From: Bacteroidales bacterium
GTDB lineage: Bacteria > Bacteroidota > Bacteroidia > Bacteroidales > UBA932
NCBI GenBank assembly: GCA_017446775.1
Contig: JAFSQE010000009.1
Span: 1-40,964, forward strand
Length of the DNA stretch: 40,964 bases
Direction: 5' to 3'
Under the pieces are notes generated by a model. The model searched no databases, was not told where the DNA came from, and saw only the letters and a list, made by a program, of their open reading frames with translations. A program made the position numbers and the translations under genes. Positions 1-7,906 of the stretch are shown piece after piece. The number at the start of each line of letters is the position of its first letter. Position 1 is the stretch's first letter.

Positions 1-26
1 GTGAAACCAATCCACCGTACAAAAAT

Positions 27-137
27 TAGGCGGTTATAGCGGTGAGGATCCACCTCTTCCCATCCCGAACAGAGAAGTTAAGCTCACCAGCGCCGATGGT
101 ACTGCGACACCATGTGGGAGAGTAGGAAGCCGCCGAC
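27..137 (+). rRNA. rrf: 5S ribosomal RNA
   Basis: The segment has the typical bacterial 5S layout: a terminal helix in which the 5' end (AGGCGGTTAT) pairs with the 3' end (AAGCCGCC), the conserved CCCATCCCGAACAGAGAAGTT block of loops B/C, and the late GATGGTACTGC...GTGGGAGAGTAGG portion. Length is about 110 nt, normal for 5S. It lies at the extreme left edge followed by a strong terminator, so it is presumably the last gene of an rRNA operon whose 23S and 16S genes lie outside the window. The exact ends are estimated from the terminal helix. Confidence 0.95.
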
Positions 138-145
138 TTCATGCG

Positions 146-180
146 AAGACCCTGTCAGCAAAAGCTGGCAGGGTCTTTTT
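146..180 (+). terminator. Intrinsic terminator of the rRNA operon
   Basis: A 14-bp stem (146-159 with 164-177, one G-U type pair) encloses an AAAA loop and is followed by a run of T. It begins 9 nt after the 5S rRNA, so it should end the rRNA transcript. Confidence 0.9.
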
Positions 181-194
181 GCATGAAGCACGCT

Positions 195-232
195 TATAAT
201 ACTAGGGGGCTCTGCCCCCTAAAACCCCTGCG
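195..232 (+). repeat. Short intergenic repeat core, plus orientation
   Basis: This copy begins TATAATACTAGGGGGC and holds a perfect 7-bp hairpin (AGGGGGC-TCT-GCCCCCT, 204-220), followed by AAAACCCC. The same layout (TATAATACT, a GGGGC...GCCCC hairpin, AAACCCCG) occurs on the minus strand starting at 386 and 617, so this is a third, shorter and more divergent copy of the element. Confidence 0.6.
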
Positions 233-245
233 GCGCAAGGCGCCG

Positions 246-266
246 GCCACCTATCGGTGGCTTTTT
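246..266 (+). terminator. Second intrinsic terminator downstream of 5S
   Basis: The perfect 6-bp stem GCCACC/GGTGGC with loop TATC is followed by five T residues. It could catch read-through from the rRNA operon, or be part of the intergenic repeat element it lies beside. Confidence 0.6.
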
Positions 267-301
267 CGTTTCGAAGTCGCCGGCTTAGCCCCAATCGCCA
301 T

Positions 302-386
302 CAGGCGCTAGCGTAGCGCGTGCGGGCAGATTTGCAGAATAGCCAGCGCGAAGCGGCGGGGTTTGGGGCAGCGCCCCAGTATTATA
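302..386 (-). repeat. 85-bp direct repeat, copy 1
   Basis: This segment matches 533-617 over 85 bp with only two mismatches (C/T and C/A within the GCGTG-GGG-AGATT part), 231 bp apart. Read on the minus strand it starts TATAATACTGGGGCGCTGCC, contains a GGGGC-GCCCC hairpin, and ends at the GC-rich block AGCGCCTG. No convincing gene lies here. The pattern fits a REP-like or small non-autonomous intergenic element; which one is unknown. Confidence 0.85.
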
Positions 387-515
387 AGCAGGGAGCAAAA
401 CTTTCAAGCGAAGGCATCTGCCCGGAACGAAAAAACGGCGGGGGGGGCCGGACAACCGGTTGGGGTTATGCTCGGGCTGCGCCCTGCGCATTCCCCGCCC
501 CCCTGCGGGGGTCCT

Positions 516-540
516 TAAATAAAAAGCGCCTGCAGGCGCT
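516..540 (-). terminator. Candidate terminator of the minus-strand tRNA-Arg transcript
   Basis: The 16-bp perfect palindrome AGCGCCTGCAGGCGCT (525-540) can fold as a 6-bp stem with loop TGCA. On the minus strand it is followed by TTTTTATTT. It lies downstream of tRNA-Arg in that tRNA's direction and is the first terminator-like structure there. Confidence 0.55.
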
Positions 541-617
541 AGCGTAGCGCGTGTGGGAAGATTTGCAGAATAGCCAGCGCGAAGCGGCGGGGTTTGGGGC
601 AGCGCCCCAGTATTATA
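533..617 (-). repeat. 85-bp direct repeat, copy 2, abutting tRNA-Arg
   Basis: Second copy of the 85-bp unit. Its TATAAT end stops three bases from the 3' terminal base of tRNA-Arg (620). The other end runs into a perfect 16-bp palindrome (525-540). The 146 bp between the two copies (387-532) hold further GC-rich inverted repeats, including a C-rich/G-rich hairpin near 495-512, and no supportable gene. Confidence 0.85.
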
Positions 618-619
618 GG

Positions 620-693
620 TGATCCGGTTGGGATTCGAACCCAAGACCCGCAGCTTAGAAGGCTGCTGCTCTATCCAACTGAGCTACCGGACC
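620..693 (-). tRNA. tRNA-Arg (anticodon TCT)
   Basis: The minus strand folds as a complete cloverleaf of 74 nt. The acceptor GGTCCGG pairs with CCGGATC; the D arm is GCTC...GAGC; the anticodon stem CAGC-GCTG region carries loop CTTCTAA (anticodon TCT, reading AGA/AGG); and the T arm is TTGGG-TTCGAAT-CCCAA. The terminal CCA is not encoded (the next bases read CCT). It lies 47 bp downstream of the phosphodiesterase gene on the same strand and could be cotranscribed with it. Confidence 0.95.
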
Positions 694-740
694 AGTGGCG
701 CAGGAGACCCCCTGCGCGGGGAGTGCAAATGTAAGCAAAT

Positions 741-1967
741 TTACCGATTATCAAAAAAGAGACCTTCTATGTCGGCCTCGCTGCAGTCGTTGGGTGCGGG
801 TTTGATGCCAAGCAGGCGGCAGATAATCAGATAATCGTTTAAATTGCAGAAGACGGTGTCGTGGCTGTAGCCCTTTTTGAAATGAGGGCCGAAGGCATAG
901 AACACCATCTGCATATCGCTCTCGGCAGGATCATATCCATGCGCAGAAGAACCCGGTGCCGGACGCCTGAAATCGGGGTTGGCATCGCAGACGACTCTCC
1001 AGCCCAGGTCGGGCTGCACAATCACCTCCGGGATTCGGGCGGTAAATGTGCCGTAGTGGTACTCATAAGGGAGACTGTCGCGATGCCAGAAGCGATAGCG
1101 CCCCTTAGCGTAGACGGCCAGCGAATCAATGATGGCATCGCAGCACCCCTCTTTGGGAACGATGCCCAGCGGCGTCTGGTTGTCGCAGCGAGCCACAAGA
1201 GAACCGATTGCAGGATATAGGTTCAAGTATCGCTCTGGCGAGAGTGGCGTGTGCCCGTGGTCGGAGGTGAAAATAAAATCAATCTTATCGTACACGGGCG
1301 ATTTTCTAACCTCCGCAAGGAAGTATCCCAGCACACCGTCGATATCCTCTACAACATCACGTGTGCTGTCGCTGATGCTGGTATGTTGGTGCTCAACGGC
1401 ATCCGGCTCGTCAAAATACCACATTGTGAGGTTGGGAATCTGCTTTACGTCGGGATTGCAAAGAGCTTCCAGAACCATGTCGGCCAGTTCCATACGGGTG
1501 CGGCCGGCGTCGTACAGCACACCTCCCTGGGGATAGCTGCCGTTGATTGGAGCTTCTGCGCCGACCCATCCGTATACGTGGCATTTAAGATGCTGCCGCT
1601 GTACGGTATTCCATATCGGTTCTCCCAGATACATGTCGGCATTTGTGCGGGTCTCTTCCCGGGAGATGGAAAATACCGTATCCAGCTCGGTATCGCAGAA
1701 CTTGTTGTTCACAATGCCGCTATGGTCCGGATAAAGGCCGGTGGCCATTGCATAGTGGTTGGCAAATGTCACCGAGGGGTATACCGGCCTTATGCGCGAA
1801 TAAACGCCCACAGCCGCTACAGAATCCAGGGTCGGGGTTTGGTATAGCTGGGGCAGGTCGTGGCGGAACCCGTCCATAGAGAGTATAACCACATATCGGT
1901 CGCGGGCAGTGTTGCAGCAGGCGGCAGCCAGCAGCGAGAGGAGCAATATGGCGGCAAGCTTTTTCAT
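741..1967 (-). CDS. ENPP-like nucleotide pyrophosphatase/phosphodiesterase lipoprotein
   Basis: The 408-residue protein belongs to the alkaline phosphatase superfamily, type I phosphodiesterase/nucleotide pyrophosphatase branch. A lipoprotein signal peptide ends at LLAAAC, with the lipidated Cys at about residue 17. The mature part opens with the metal-binding motif SMDGFRHD (Asp32) and the ENPP signature PSVTFANHYAMATGLYPDHSG, whose Thr67 is the expected nucleophile. Further two-zinc ligands lie in EPDAVEH, TSDHGH and SSAHGYDP. Family members hydrolyse nucleotide or phospholipid phosphodiesters; the substrate here cannot be read from sequence. It is probably anchored at the outer membrane or the periplasmic face. 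It follows the 89-residue gene on the same strand, with a stem-loop between. Confidence 0.88.
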   Translation of the reverse strand: MKKLAAILLLSLLAAACCNTARDRYVVILSMDGFRHDLPQLYQTPTLDSVAAVGVYSRIRPVYPSVTFANHYAMATGLYPDHSGIVNNKFCDTELDTVFSISREETRTNADMYLGEPIWNTVQRQHLKCHVYGWVGAEAPINGSYPQGGVLYDAGRTRMELADMVLEALCNPDVKQIPNLTMWYFDEPDAVEHQHTSISDSTRDVVEDIDGVLGYFLAEVRKSPVYDKIDFIFTSDHGHTPLSPERYLNLYPAIGSLVARCDNQTPLGIVPKEGCCDAIIDSLAVYAKGRYRFWHRDSLPYEYHYGTFTARIPEVIVQPDLGWRVVCDANPDFRRPAPGSSAHGYDPAESDMQMVFYAFGPHFKKGYSHDTVFCNLNDYLIICRLLGIKPAPNDCSEADIEGLFFDNR

Positions 1968-1989
1968 CGCAGGAGATTTATAAATATAG

Positions 1990-2018
1990 ACAGGCCTCCC
2001 GTAACGCCGGGAGACCTG
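1990..2018 (-). terminator. Stem-loop between the 89-aa gene and the phosphodiesterase gene
   Basis: An 11-bp stem (CAGGCCTCCCG with CGGGAGACCTG) has one position that pairs as G-U only in the minus-strand RNA. It lies 23 nt past the stop of the 89-residue gene and 22 nt before the phosphodiesterase start. The U tract after it is poor (TATATTT), so it may be a weak terminator or a processing hairpin. Confidence 0.45.
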
Positions 2019-2041
2019 CCGTGTGAAATGTCATGAAAACT

Positions 2042-2311
2042 TTACTTGGTTAGGTCGCTGAGCTTCTGGTAAAGAGCGTCGAACCCTTCGTAGAACTCTT
2101 TTTGCAGCTCCCTGAAATATGCCTTAACCCCCTCTGCAGGATACTGGTTAATCTTGGAGAAGGCTGTGCCGGCAAGCACCAGACCCTCGTTGATAAGCTC
2201 CTTCACCTGTTCGTCTTTCTTGCCTTCGCTGTATTCGCTGAAGGTGATGCAGTCTGAGAGGAATTCGTTGGTTACGAATTGGATGTCTTTCTTGATAACT
2301 CTGAGGTTCAT
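2042..2311 (-). CDS. Small conserved protein of unknown function (89 aa)
   Basis: Using the ATG at 2311 gives an 89-residue protein beginning MNLRVIKKDIQFVTNEFLSD. A longer reading frame extends upstream, but that extension overlaps the preceding NlpC/P60 gene and does not look like protein sequence. The product is acidic, predicted mostly helical and soluble, with no signal peptide or membrane segment. The style (MNLRVIKKDI start, LSDLTK end) resembles short helical proteins I associate with Bacteroidales genomes, but I cannot assign a function. It lies 43 bp after the NlpC/P60 gene and is probably in its transcript. Confidence 0.75.
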   Translation of the reverse strand: MNLRVIKKDIQFVTNEFLSDCITFSEYSEGKKDEQVKELINEGLVLAGTAFSKINQYPAEGVKAYFRELQKEFYEGFDALYQKLSDLTK

Positions 2312-2354
2312 TGTATGGAAATGTTTAATAATTGTCGCAAAAATAACAATAATT

Positions 2355-3389
2355 TTAGAAATACCAGCCGTTGTTGCAGATGCTCCAGACGGCTTTGCCG
2401 CTCTCTTCGCTGCCCAGGATCCGCCGTGCGGCAACGATGTTCTCGCATCCGCGGTAATAGTTAGCCCGGCCGCGGACACACGACGCCGTGTGCACCTTGC
2501 CGGCAGCGCTGTGGATTATCTGTCCGTCGCCGATGTATATGGCTACATGATAGATGCGCCACGTGCCATCGTCCCGCGGCCGGCCGAAGAATAGCAGGTC
2601 GCCCGGCTGCAACTTGTCCCATCCGGCGCTGATATCGACCTCATCTCCGCTGCGTGCCTGCTGCGAGGCGTTGCGGGGGAGCAGTATGCCGCAATCCATA
2701 TAAACCCGCTGGGTCAGGCCGCTGCAATCCACCGCCTTGATGCTGGTGCCGCCCCACATATAAGGGACGCCCATATAGCGCTTTGCATCGGCCACGATAT
2801 CCGTCCCGGCGGGGTGCTGCGCCTCAAAGTATTCGCGGCAGTCGGCCACATCGCGCGCTGCGATGTATGCTTGCTCTCCATCCGGCAGCCGGCATTGGTA
2901 ATAACTCCCCTTGCGGCCAGTCTTGGCCACGATGCAGCCGCGTACGGCATCGCGCACAATATCGCTGCCCGACCTGGGCTCCGATAGAAGCGGGGTGTAG
3001 TGTGCTGTTACAACCAGTCTCGGGGCTGCCTTCCAGGACATTGCCCCGCCGTAATCGGTATAATGTAGGCTGGCGTCGGTGACCCACGCGATATAGCCGT
3101 CCGGGGTGGATATCATAGACCACCCGTCGCGCCGGTCAATAATCCAGCAGATGGCGCCCATGAGCATCTGGGTACCCATCTCGGCCTCGTAGGCCGGCTC
3201 TTCCCGGACGTTCATCACAGATATCTTGCAGATTCCGTAGTCCTGACGCGAATAGTCATCGTCCAGAGTCTTGGGCATCGGCAGGGTGCGGGCCAGGTCA
3301 TCAACAGATACGGCGAAGTTCTTGGAACAGCCGGTGCATACTATGGCCAGGGCAAGCAGAAACCGGCAGCAGGGATTCTTGAACAACAT
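2355..3389 (-). CDS. SH3-domain NlpC/P60 cell-wall peptidase lipoprotein
   Basis: The 344-residue lipoprotein has a signal peptide ending at VCTG with lipidated Cys21. Two SH3-like regions (about 50-107 and 125-185) precede a C-terminal NlpC/P60 papain-like domain. The catalytic triad is visible: Cys222 in VDCSGL, His281 in YHVAIYIG and His293 in QIIHSA. The arrangement matches YkfC-like gamma-D-glutamyl-L-diamino-acid endopeptidases (dipeptidyl-peptidase VI), which cut released muropeptides or peptide stems in the periplasm. Substrate preference is inference. It is the first gene of the leftward group and diverges from the glycosidase-like gene with 61 bp between. Confidence 0.9.
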   Translation of the reverse strand: MLFKNPCCRFLLALAIVCTGCSKNFAVSVDDLARTLPMPKTLDDDYSRQDYGICKISVMNVREEPAYEAEMGTQMLMGAICWIIDRRDGWSMISTPDGYIAWVTDASLHYTDYGGAMSWKAAPRLVVTAHYTPLLSEPRSGSDIVRDAVRGCIVAKTGRKGSYYQCRLPDGEQAYIAARDVADCREYFEAQHPAGTDIVADAKRYMGVPYMWGGTSIKAVDCSGLTQRVYMDCGILLPRNASQQARSGDEVDISAGWDKLQPGDLLFFGRPRDDGTWRIYHVAIYIGDGQIIHSAAGKVHTASCVRGRANYYRGCENIVAARRILGSEESGKAVWSICNNGWYF

Positions 3390-3399
3390 AATCGGGATA

Positions 3400-3430
3400 T
3401 TTTCTGCTAAGGTAATTAATTATAAATTTG
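3400..3430 (+). promoter_or_regulatory. Candidate Bacteroidota promoter for the glycosidase-like gene
   Basis: TAAATTTG at 3423-3430 fits the TAnnTTTG -7 consensus. A T-rich TTTT/TTTC at 3400-3404 is a poor -33 box with 18-19 bp spacing. The predicted transcript start is about 15 nt before the ATG at 3451. Confidence 0.5.
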
Positions 3431-3450
3431 TAAGATAAAATATTCCCCGT

Positions 3451-5472
3451 ATGACAGAGAGAAAATCCTCAAAAATGATTGCCGCCGTTGCGGTGATGTT
3501 TCTTTTGATTGCGCACCCCGCAGCGATGGCCAGGACCCGGTGGGCGATTGACTCCGCGACAGGCGCCATTGTGATGGACGCCAAGGCAAATACAGGCCAT
3601 CACGACCATATTGAGATGAGCGGCCAGCGGGCGGCTATCGTATACTATTGGGGCATAGACGAGAACGGACGCTACCAGTGCGAATACCACCACGTGTTCC
3701 CCCTTCTGAGGATGATCCCCAACAACACCCACGCATTTTTCCCGTACCGGCATTCGACCAACGTGGCCCAGATGATAAAGGCCGACGGCAATGTCCCGGA
3801 CTGGAAGGCGGTGCAGATAGAGATTGACGGCACTCTGAAGGTTATTGAGACCGACGGCAATCTGGAGCTCACCAGAATTGATTTCCCCGGCCGTGAGAAG
3901 CAGGCCACATTTGAATTGGCATCTGTCAAGAATCTGACAGACAGACCTGTTGTGATTGATATCCCGGAATACAGATACACCTGGGAATCGGATCCTGCAA
4001 AAGGGGTGAAAGGCAGTTACGTTATGGATATCGAGTTGACAGGCGGAGGCAAGACAACCTTGGCGCCCGGTGCCACCCGTGCTATAGCCTTGGTGATGCA
4101 GGCCTATCGGAAGAATGAGACAGAGGCAACCAGAATGGATTCTCAAACAATTGATGTCAATGCCGAGCTCTCCGCTCGTCAGGACCTTTTCAAAACCCTG
4201 AGCGACAAGCTGATACTTGAAACTCCGGACGAGGTGATAAATACCGGATTCAGGTTCGCGAAGCTGCGGGCCAGCGAGAGCATTATCGCCACCAAAGGGG
4301 GCTTGATGCACGCCCCGGGCGGCGAGTCCTACTACGCAGCGTTATGGTGCAACGACCAGTGCGAATATGTAAACCCTTTCTTCCCCTTTACCGGATACGA
4401 TACCGGCGTGAAATCTGCCTACGACTGCTACATGCAGTATTCTCGCTTCATGAACGATAATTACGACCCGATACCGAGTTCCATAATTGCAGAGGGCGAC
4501 GACATCTGGAACGGTGCCGGCGACCGTGGCGATGCTGCGATGACGGCATACGGCGCGTCCCGATATTGCCTGGAGTGTGCCGACAGGCAGGTTGCGGAGG
4601 ATATCTGGCCGCTGATAGAGTGGTGTCTGGAATACTGCCGCCTGAAGCAGAATGCAGATGGTGTTGTGGAATCTGACCACGATGAGTTGGAGGGACGCTT
4701 TGAGGACGGCGATGCCAACCTGTGTACATCGACCCTATATTACGATGCCCTGCAGAGCGCATCTTATCTGGCAAAGGAGCTGGGCAAGGGGGGCAGGATG
4801 GCTCGCAGCTACCGCCGTCAGGCCAGGCAGATGCGCCGCAATATCTGCAACTATTTTGAAGCAAACGTGGGCGGATATGAGACCTACCGTTACTACGATG
4901 GCAACGACACCCTCCGCTCCTGGATATGCATGCCGTTGGTGGTGGGGATATTTGACCGCGCCGACGCTACCATAGATGCCCTTTTCGAGAGCGAACTCTA
5001 TACCGGCGAGGGGCTTCTGACCCAGATGGGAGAGGAGACTTATTGGGACAGGTCTACCCTGTATGCCTTCCGTGGAGCGTATTTTGCCGGCAAGGGGGAC
5101 TACATCACCCCCAAGGTAAGCGCCTACAGCCACCGCCGCCTGTTGGAAGACCATGTGCCGTATCCTATCGAGGCCTGGCCGGAAGGGCGCCAGCGCCATC
5201 TCTCTGCAGAGAGCGGTCTCTATTGCCGCATCTTCACGGAGGGGATGTTCGGCATCCGCCCCACCGGCTTTGGCAAATTCACCATGAAGCCATCTTTCCC
5301 CGACGGGTGGAACGAAATCGCCCTGCGCAGGGTGCGTGCATTTGGCGGTGACTTTGACATCAAGGTAGAACGGTGCGGGAAGAGGCTTAAGACCACCATA
5401 ACAGACAATCTCTCCGGCAAAACCAGAACCTACCGCTCCCGTCCGGGAAAGGCTTTCAAGGTGAAACTCTGA
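3451..5472 (+). CDS. Secreted six-hairpin glycosidase-like protein
   Basis: The 673-residue protein has a signal peptide (hydrophobic MIAAVAVMFLLIAHPAAMA, cleavage near residue 28). An N-terminal beta-rich region (about 30-240) is followed by an (alpha/alpha)6-barrel-like half (about 250-600) with alternating helices rich in Trp, Tyr, Asp and Glu, including a GDDIWNGAGDRGDAAM stretch and a PIEAWPEG segment. A short beta-sandwich tail (FGKFTMKPSFPDGW...) follows. The order resembles six-hairpin glycosidases such as GH78, GH63 or GH95 families, but I cannot place it in one or name its sugar. It probably acts in the periplasm on oligosaccharides. Its TGA stop overlaps the ATG of the radical SAM gene by one base. 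No SusC/SusD pair is nearby, so it is not in a typical polysaccharide utilisation locus. Confidence 0.75.
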   Translation: MTERKSSKMIAAVAVMFLLIAHPAAMARTRWAIDSATGAIVMDAKANTGHHDHIEMSGQRAAIVYYWGIDENGRYQCEYHHVFPLLRMIPNNTHAFFPYRHSTNVAQMIKADGNVPDWKAVQIEIDGTLKVIETDGNLELTRIDFPGREKQATFELASVKNLTDRPVVIDIPEYRYTWESDPAKGVKGSYVMDIELTGGGKTTLAPGATRAIALVMQAYRKNETEATRMDSQTIDVNAELSARQDLFKTLSDKLILETPDEVINTGFRFAKLRASESIIATKGGLMHAPGGESYYAALWCNDQCEYVNPFFPFTGYDTGVKSAYDCYMQYSRFMNDNYDPIPSSIIAEGDDIWNGAGDRGDAAMTAYGASRYCLECADRQVAEDIWPLIEWCLEYCRLKQNADGVVESDHDELEGRFEDGDANLCTSTLYYDALQSASYLAKELGKGGRMARSYRRQARQMRRNICNYFEANVGGYETYRYYDGNDTLRSWICMPLVVGIFDRADATIDALFESELYTGEGLLTQMGEETYWDRSTLYAFRGAYFAGKGDYITPKVSAYSHRRLLEDHVPYPIEAWPEGRQRHLSAESGLYCRIFTEGMFGIRPTGFGKFTMKPSFPDGWNEIALRRVRAFGGDFDIKVERCGKRLKTTITDNLSGKTRTYRSRPGKAFKVKL

Positions 5473-6401
5473 TGCGCCGGTATAACTCACAGGCAGATTT
5501 CTTTAAGGAGAAATACGGCGTCCGGCTACAGAAACTTGTGGTGGATGCCGGTTTTACCTGTCCCAACCGCGACGGCAGCAAGGCCCGTGGCGGGTGCACG
5601 TTCTGCGACAACAACGCCTTCCATCCCGGATACAGCACCCCCGACAAGAGCATCACGCAGCAACTGGAAGAGGGGATAGAGTTCCACCAGCGCAGGTATC
5701 GCCGCGCAGGGGGCTATCTGGCATATTTCCAACCATATTCCAACACCTATGCGCCGCTGGAGCATCTTGCAGCAGTGTACGAAGAGGCTCTTTCCCACCC
5801 ACAGGTACGCGGCCTGGTGATAGGCACCCGCCCCGACTGTGTGGACGAATCAAAGCTGGACTATCTGCAGCAGCTTTCGCGCGAAAAGATAGTGATGGTG
5901 GAATACGGCATAGAATCGTGTTACGATACCACCCTGGAGCATATCAACCGTGGTCACAGCTGGGACGAAGCGGTGAGCGCGGTGCAGATGACAGCCGGCC
6001 GCGGTATCGCCACCGGAGCACATTTTATCTTTGGTCTGCCGGGCGAAACGCGGGCGATGATGCTTGATTCGGCAGAGAAGATAAACCGTCTGGAGATAGA
6101 GAGCGTAAAGTTTCATCAGCTCCAAGTCATAAAAGGCACGAAAATGGAAGAAGAGTTCTCGCAACATCCCGAACGGTTCGAGACATTCGCGCTGGAAGAT
6201 TATATCGATTTCTTTGTCGATTTCCTGGAGCGGTTGCGCCCGGATCTGGTGATTGAGCGCTTTGCGGGAGAGGTGCCTCCCCGGTTTGTCAATTCGACGC
6301 CGTGGGGACTTGTGCGGAATGTAGAAATTATCAGGATGTTGGAAAAACGTTTGGAGCAGAGAGAAACTTTCCAGGGCAGGCTGATTGCCCCGAAAAATTA
6401 G
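5472..6401 (+). CDS. Radical SAM protein, YhcC/TIGR01212 family
   Basis: The 309-residue protein shows the YhcC-type iron-sulphur motif CPNRDGSKARGGCTFC (Cys30, Cys42, Cys45; CX11CX2C), which binds the [4Fe-4S] cluster that cleaves S-adenosylmethionine. The N-terminal YNSQADFFKEKYG, the GTRPDCVD motif and the HFIFGLPGET motif are typical of the family. Length is normal (about 300-320). The reaction catalysed by this family is not established to my knowledge. Start and stop overlap with the upstream glycosidase-like gene (TGATG), indicating translational coupling; a shared job is not obvious. Confidence 0.93.
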   Translation: MRRYNSQADFFKEKYGVRLQKLVVDAGFTCPNRDGSKARGGCTFCDNNAFHPGYSTPDKSITQQLEEGIEFHQRRYRRAGGYLAYFQPYSNTYAPLEHLAAVYEEALSHPQVRGLVIGTRPDCVDESKLDYLQQLSREKIVMVEYGIESCYDTTLEHINRGHSWDEAVSAVQMTAGRGIATGAHFIFGLPGETRAMMLDSAEKINRLEIESVKFHQLQVIKGTKMEEEFSQHPERFETFALEDYIDFFVDFLERLRPDLVIERFAGEVPPRFVNSTPWGLVRNVEIIRMLEKRLEQRETFQGRLIAPKN

Positions 6402-6409
6402 TATCTTTG
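6402..6409 (+). promoter_or_regulatory. Candidate -7 promoter box for guaB
   Basis: TATCTTTG exactly matches TAnnTTTG and lies 22 nt before the guaB ATG, just after the stop of the radical SAM gene. No good -33 TTTG is seen at the normal spacing. It would give guaB its own promoter. Confidence 0.55.
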
Positions 6410-6431
6410 CAAAATTTATATCGACTCGAAT

Positions 6432-7901
6432 ATGCAAAAGTTCTCCGACAAGATCGTGATGGAAGGCCTGACCTTCGACGATGTGCTGCTGATTCCCGCA
6501 CGCAGCGAGATAATCCCCCGCGACGTTAACGTATCGTCTTTCTTTACCCGTGAGATTCCGCTCTCGGTGCCGATCGTTTCTGCGGCGATGGACACCGTTA
6601 CCGAACACAAGCTGGCGATAGCTATCGCACGGGCGGGCGGCATAGGCGTGATCCACAAGAATATGCCGATTGAAGAGCAGGCAAACCAGGTGCGCAAGGT
6701 CAAGAGGGCAGAGAACGGCATGATATACGACCCTATAACCATCAAGGGTGACCAGACGGTGGGCGACGCGCTGCAACTTATGGCAGCCAACCATATCGGC
6801 GGTATCCCCGTGGTGGATGGCCAGGGTTATCTGGTGGGTATAGTCACCAACCGCGACCTGCGCTTCCAGCACGATACCCGCAGGCCGGTGAGCGAGGTGA
6901 TGACCCGCGAGAATCTGGTAACGTGCGGCCCCAATACCGATATCCCGGCGGCAACCGAGATAATAATGCGTTCGAAAGTCGAGAAACTCCCGGTGGTGGA
7001 CAAGGATGGCAAGCTGATAGGCCTTATCACCTACAAGGACATCACCAAAATCAAGAATAACCCCGAGGCCAGCAAAGACAGCAAGGGGCGCCTTCTGGTT
7101 GCAGCTGCGGTTGGAATCAACTCCCACAGCATAGATAATGTAGAGCAGCTGGTGGCAGTGGACACCGATGCGGTTGTGCTGGATACAGCCCACGGGCACT
7201 CTGTATTCGTGCTGGATACCATCAAGAAGATCCGCGCTGCGTTCCCTCACGTCCAGATAGTTGCAGGTAACATCGCAACCGCAGAGGCTGCGCTCGCCCT
7301 CAAGGAGTGTGGCGTGGATGCAGTCAAGGTCGGTATCGGCCCCGGTTCAATATGTACCACCCGCATCATCGCCGGCATCGGCGTGCCGCAGCTTACCGCC
7401 GTCCTCTCCGTAGCAGAGGCTCTCAAGGGGAGCGGCATCCCCATTATCGCAGACGGCGGTATCCGCTATTCCGGCGATATCACCAAAGCTCTTGCTGCCG
7501 GAGCCAGCACCATCATGGCCGGCTCGCTGTTTGCCGGGGTAGAAGAGGCGCCGGGCGAGGCCATCATCCTTAACGGGCGCAAGTTCAAGTCTTACCGCGG
7601 CATGGGCTCGCTGGAGGCTATGCAGAAAGGTTCCAAGGACCGCTACTTCCAGGATATGGAAGAGGATATCAAGAAGCTTGTTCCGGAAGGTATCGTGGCC
7701 CAGGTTCCCTACAAGGGCACTCTTGCAGAGGTTGTTTACCAGCTGGTGGGCGGTCTCAAGGCCGGCATGGGCTATTGTGGCGCCCGCAACCTGGACGCCC
7801 TGCACGAAGCCAAATTTGTAAAGATTACCGCCTCCGGTATGGCAGAGAGCCATCCGCACGACGTGACGATTACCCGCGAGGCGCCCAACTATTCAAGGTA
7901 A
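6432..7901 (+). CDS. guaB: Inosine-5'-monophosphate dehydrogenase
   Basis: The enzyme oxidises IMP to XMP with NAD+, the committed step of guanine nucleotide synthesis, in the cytoplasm. The 489 residues match the bacterial length. The order is an N-terminal TIM-barrel part with [21 protein letters not shown], a tandem CBS pair (about 95-205), then the barrel again. The catalytic loop GPGSICTT puts the nucleophilic cysteine at residue 308, and the phosphate-binding [11 protein letters not shown] and the YRGMGSL flap motif follow. It starts a series of envelope-biogenesis genes with only 5 nt to the next gene. Confidence 0.98.
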   Translation: MQKFSDKIVMEGLTFDDVLLIPARSEIIPRDVNVSSFFTREIPLSVPIVSAAMDTVTEHKLAIAIARAGGIGVIHKNMPIEEQANQVRKVKRAENGMIYDPITIKGDQTVGDALQLMAANHIGGIPVVDGQGYLVGIVTNRDLRFQHDTRRPVSEVMTRENLVTCGPNTDIPAATEIIMRSKVEKLPVVDKDGKLIGLITYKDITKIKNNPEASKDSKGRLLVAAAVGINSHSIDNVEQLVAVDTDAVVLDTAHGHSVFVLDTIKKIRAAFPHVQIVAGNIATAEAALALKECGVDAVKVGIGPGSICTTRIIAGIGVPQLTAVLSVAEALKGSGIPIIADGGIRYSGDITKALAAGASTIMAGSLFAGVEEAPGEAIILNGRKFKSYRGMGSLEAMQKGSKDRYFQDMEEDIKKLVPEGIVAQVPYKGTLAEVVYQLVGGLKAGMGYCGARNLDALHEAKFVKITASGMAESHPHDVTITREAPNYSR

Positions 7902-7906
7902 AGATC

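Noticed and set aside
302-617. Possible CRISPR array
   Set aside because: There are just two long copies with one 146-bp spacer, no short regular repeats and no cas genes.
285-644. Open frame of 119 codons in the repeat block, with a repeated peptide
   Set aside because: The repeated peptide comes only from the 85-bp DNA repeat, and the frame runs into the tRNA-Arg gene. Not a plausible protein.
5850-7250. Minus-strand open frame of 466 codons across yhcC and guaB
   Set aside because: It is antisense to two well-recognised genes, its sequence is His/Arg-rich without family motifs, and GC-rich codon bias on the plus strand easily leaves such frames open.
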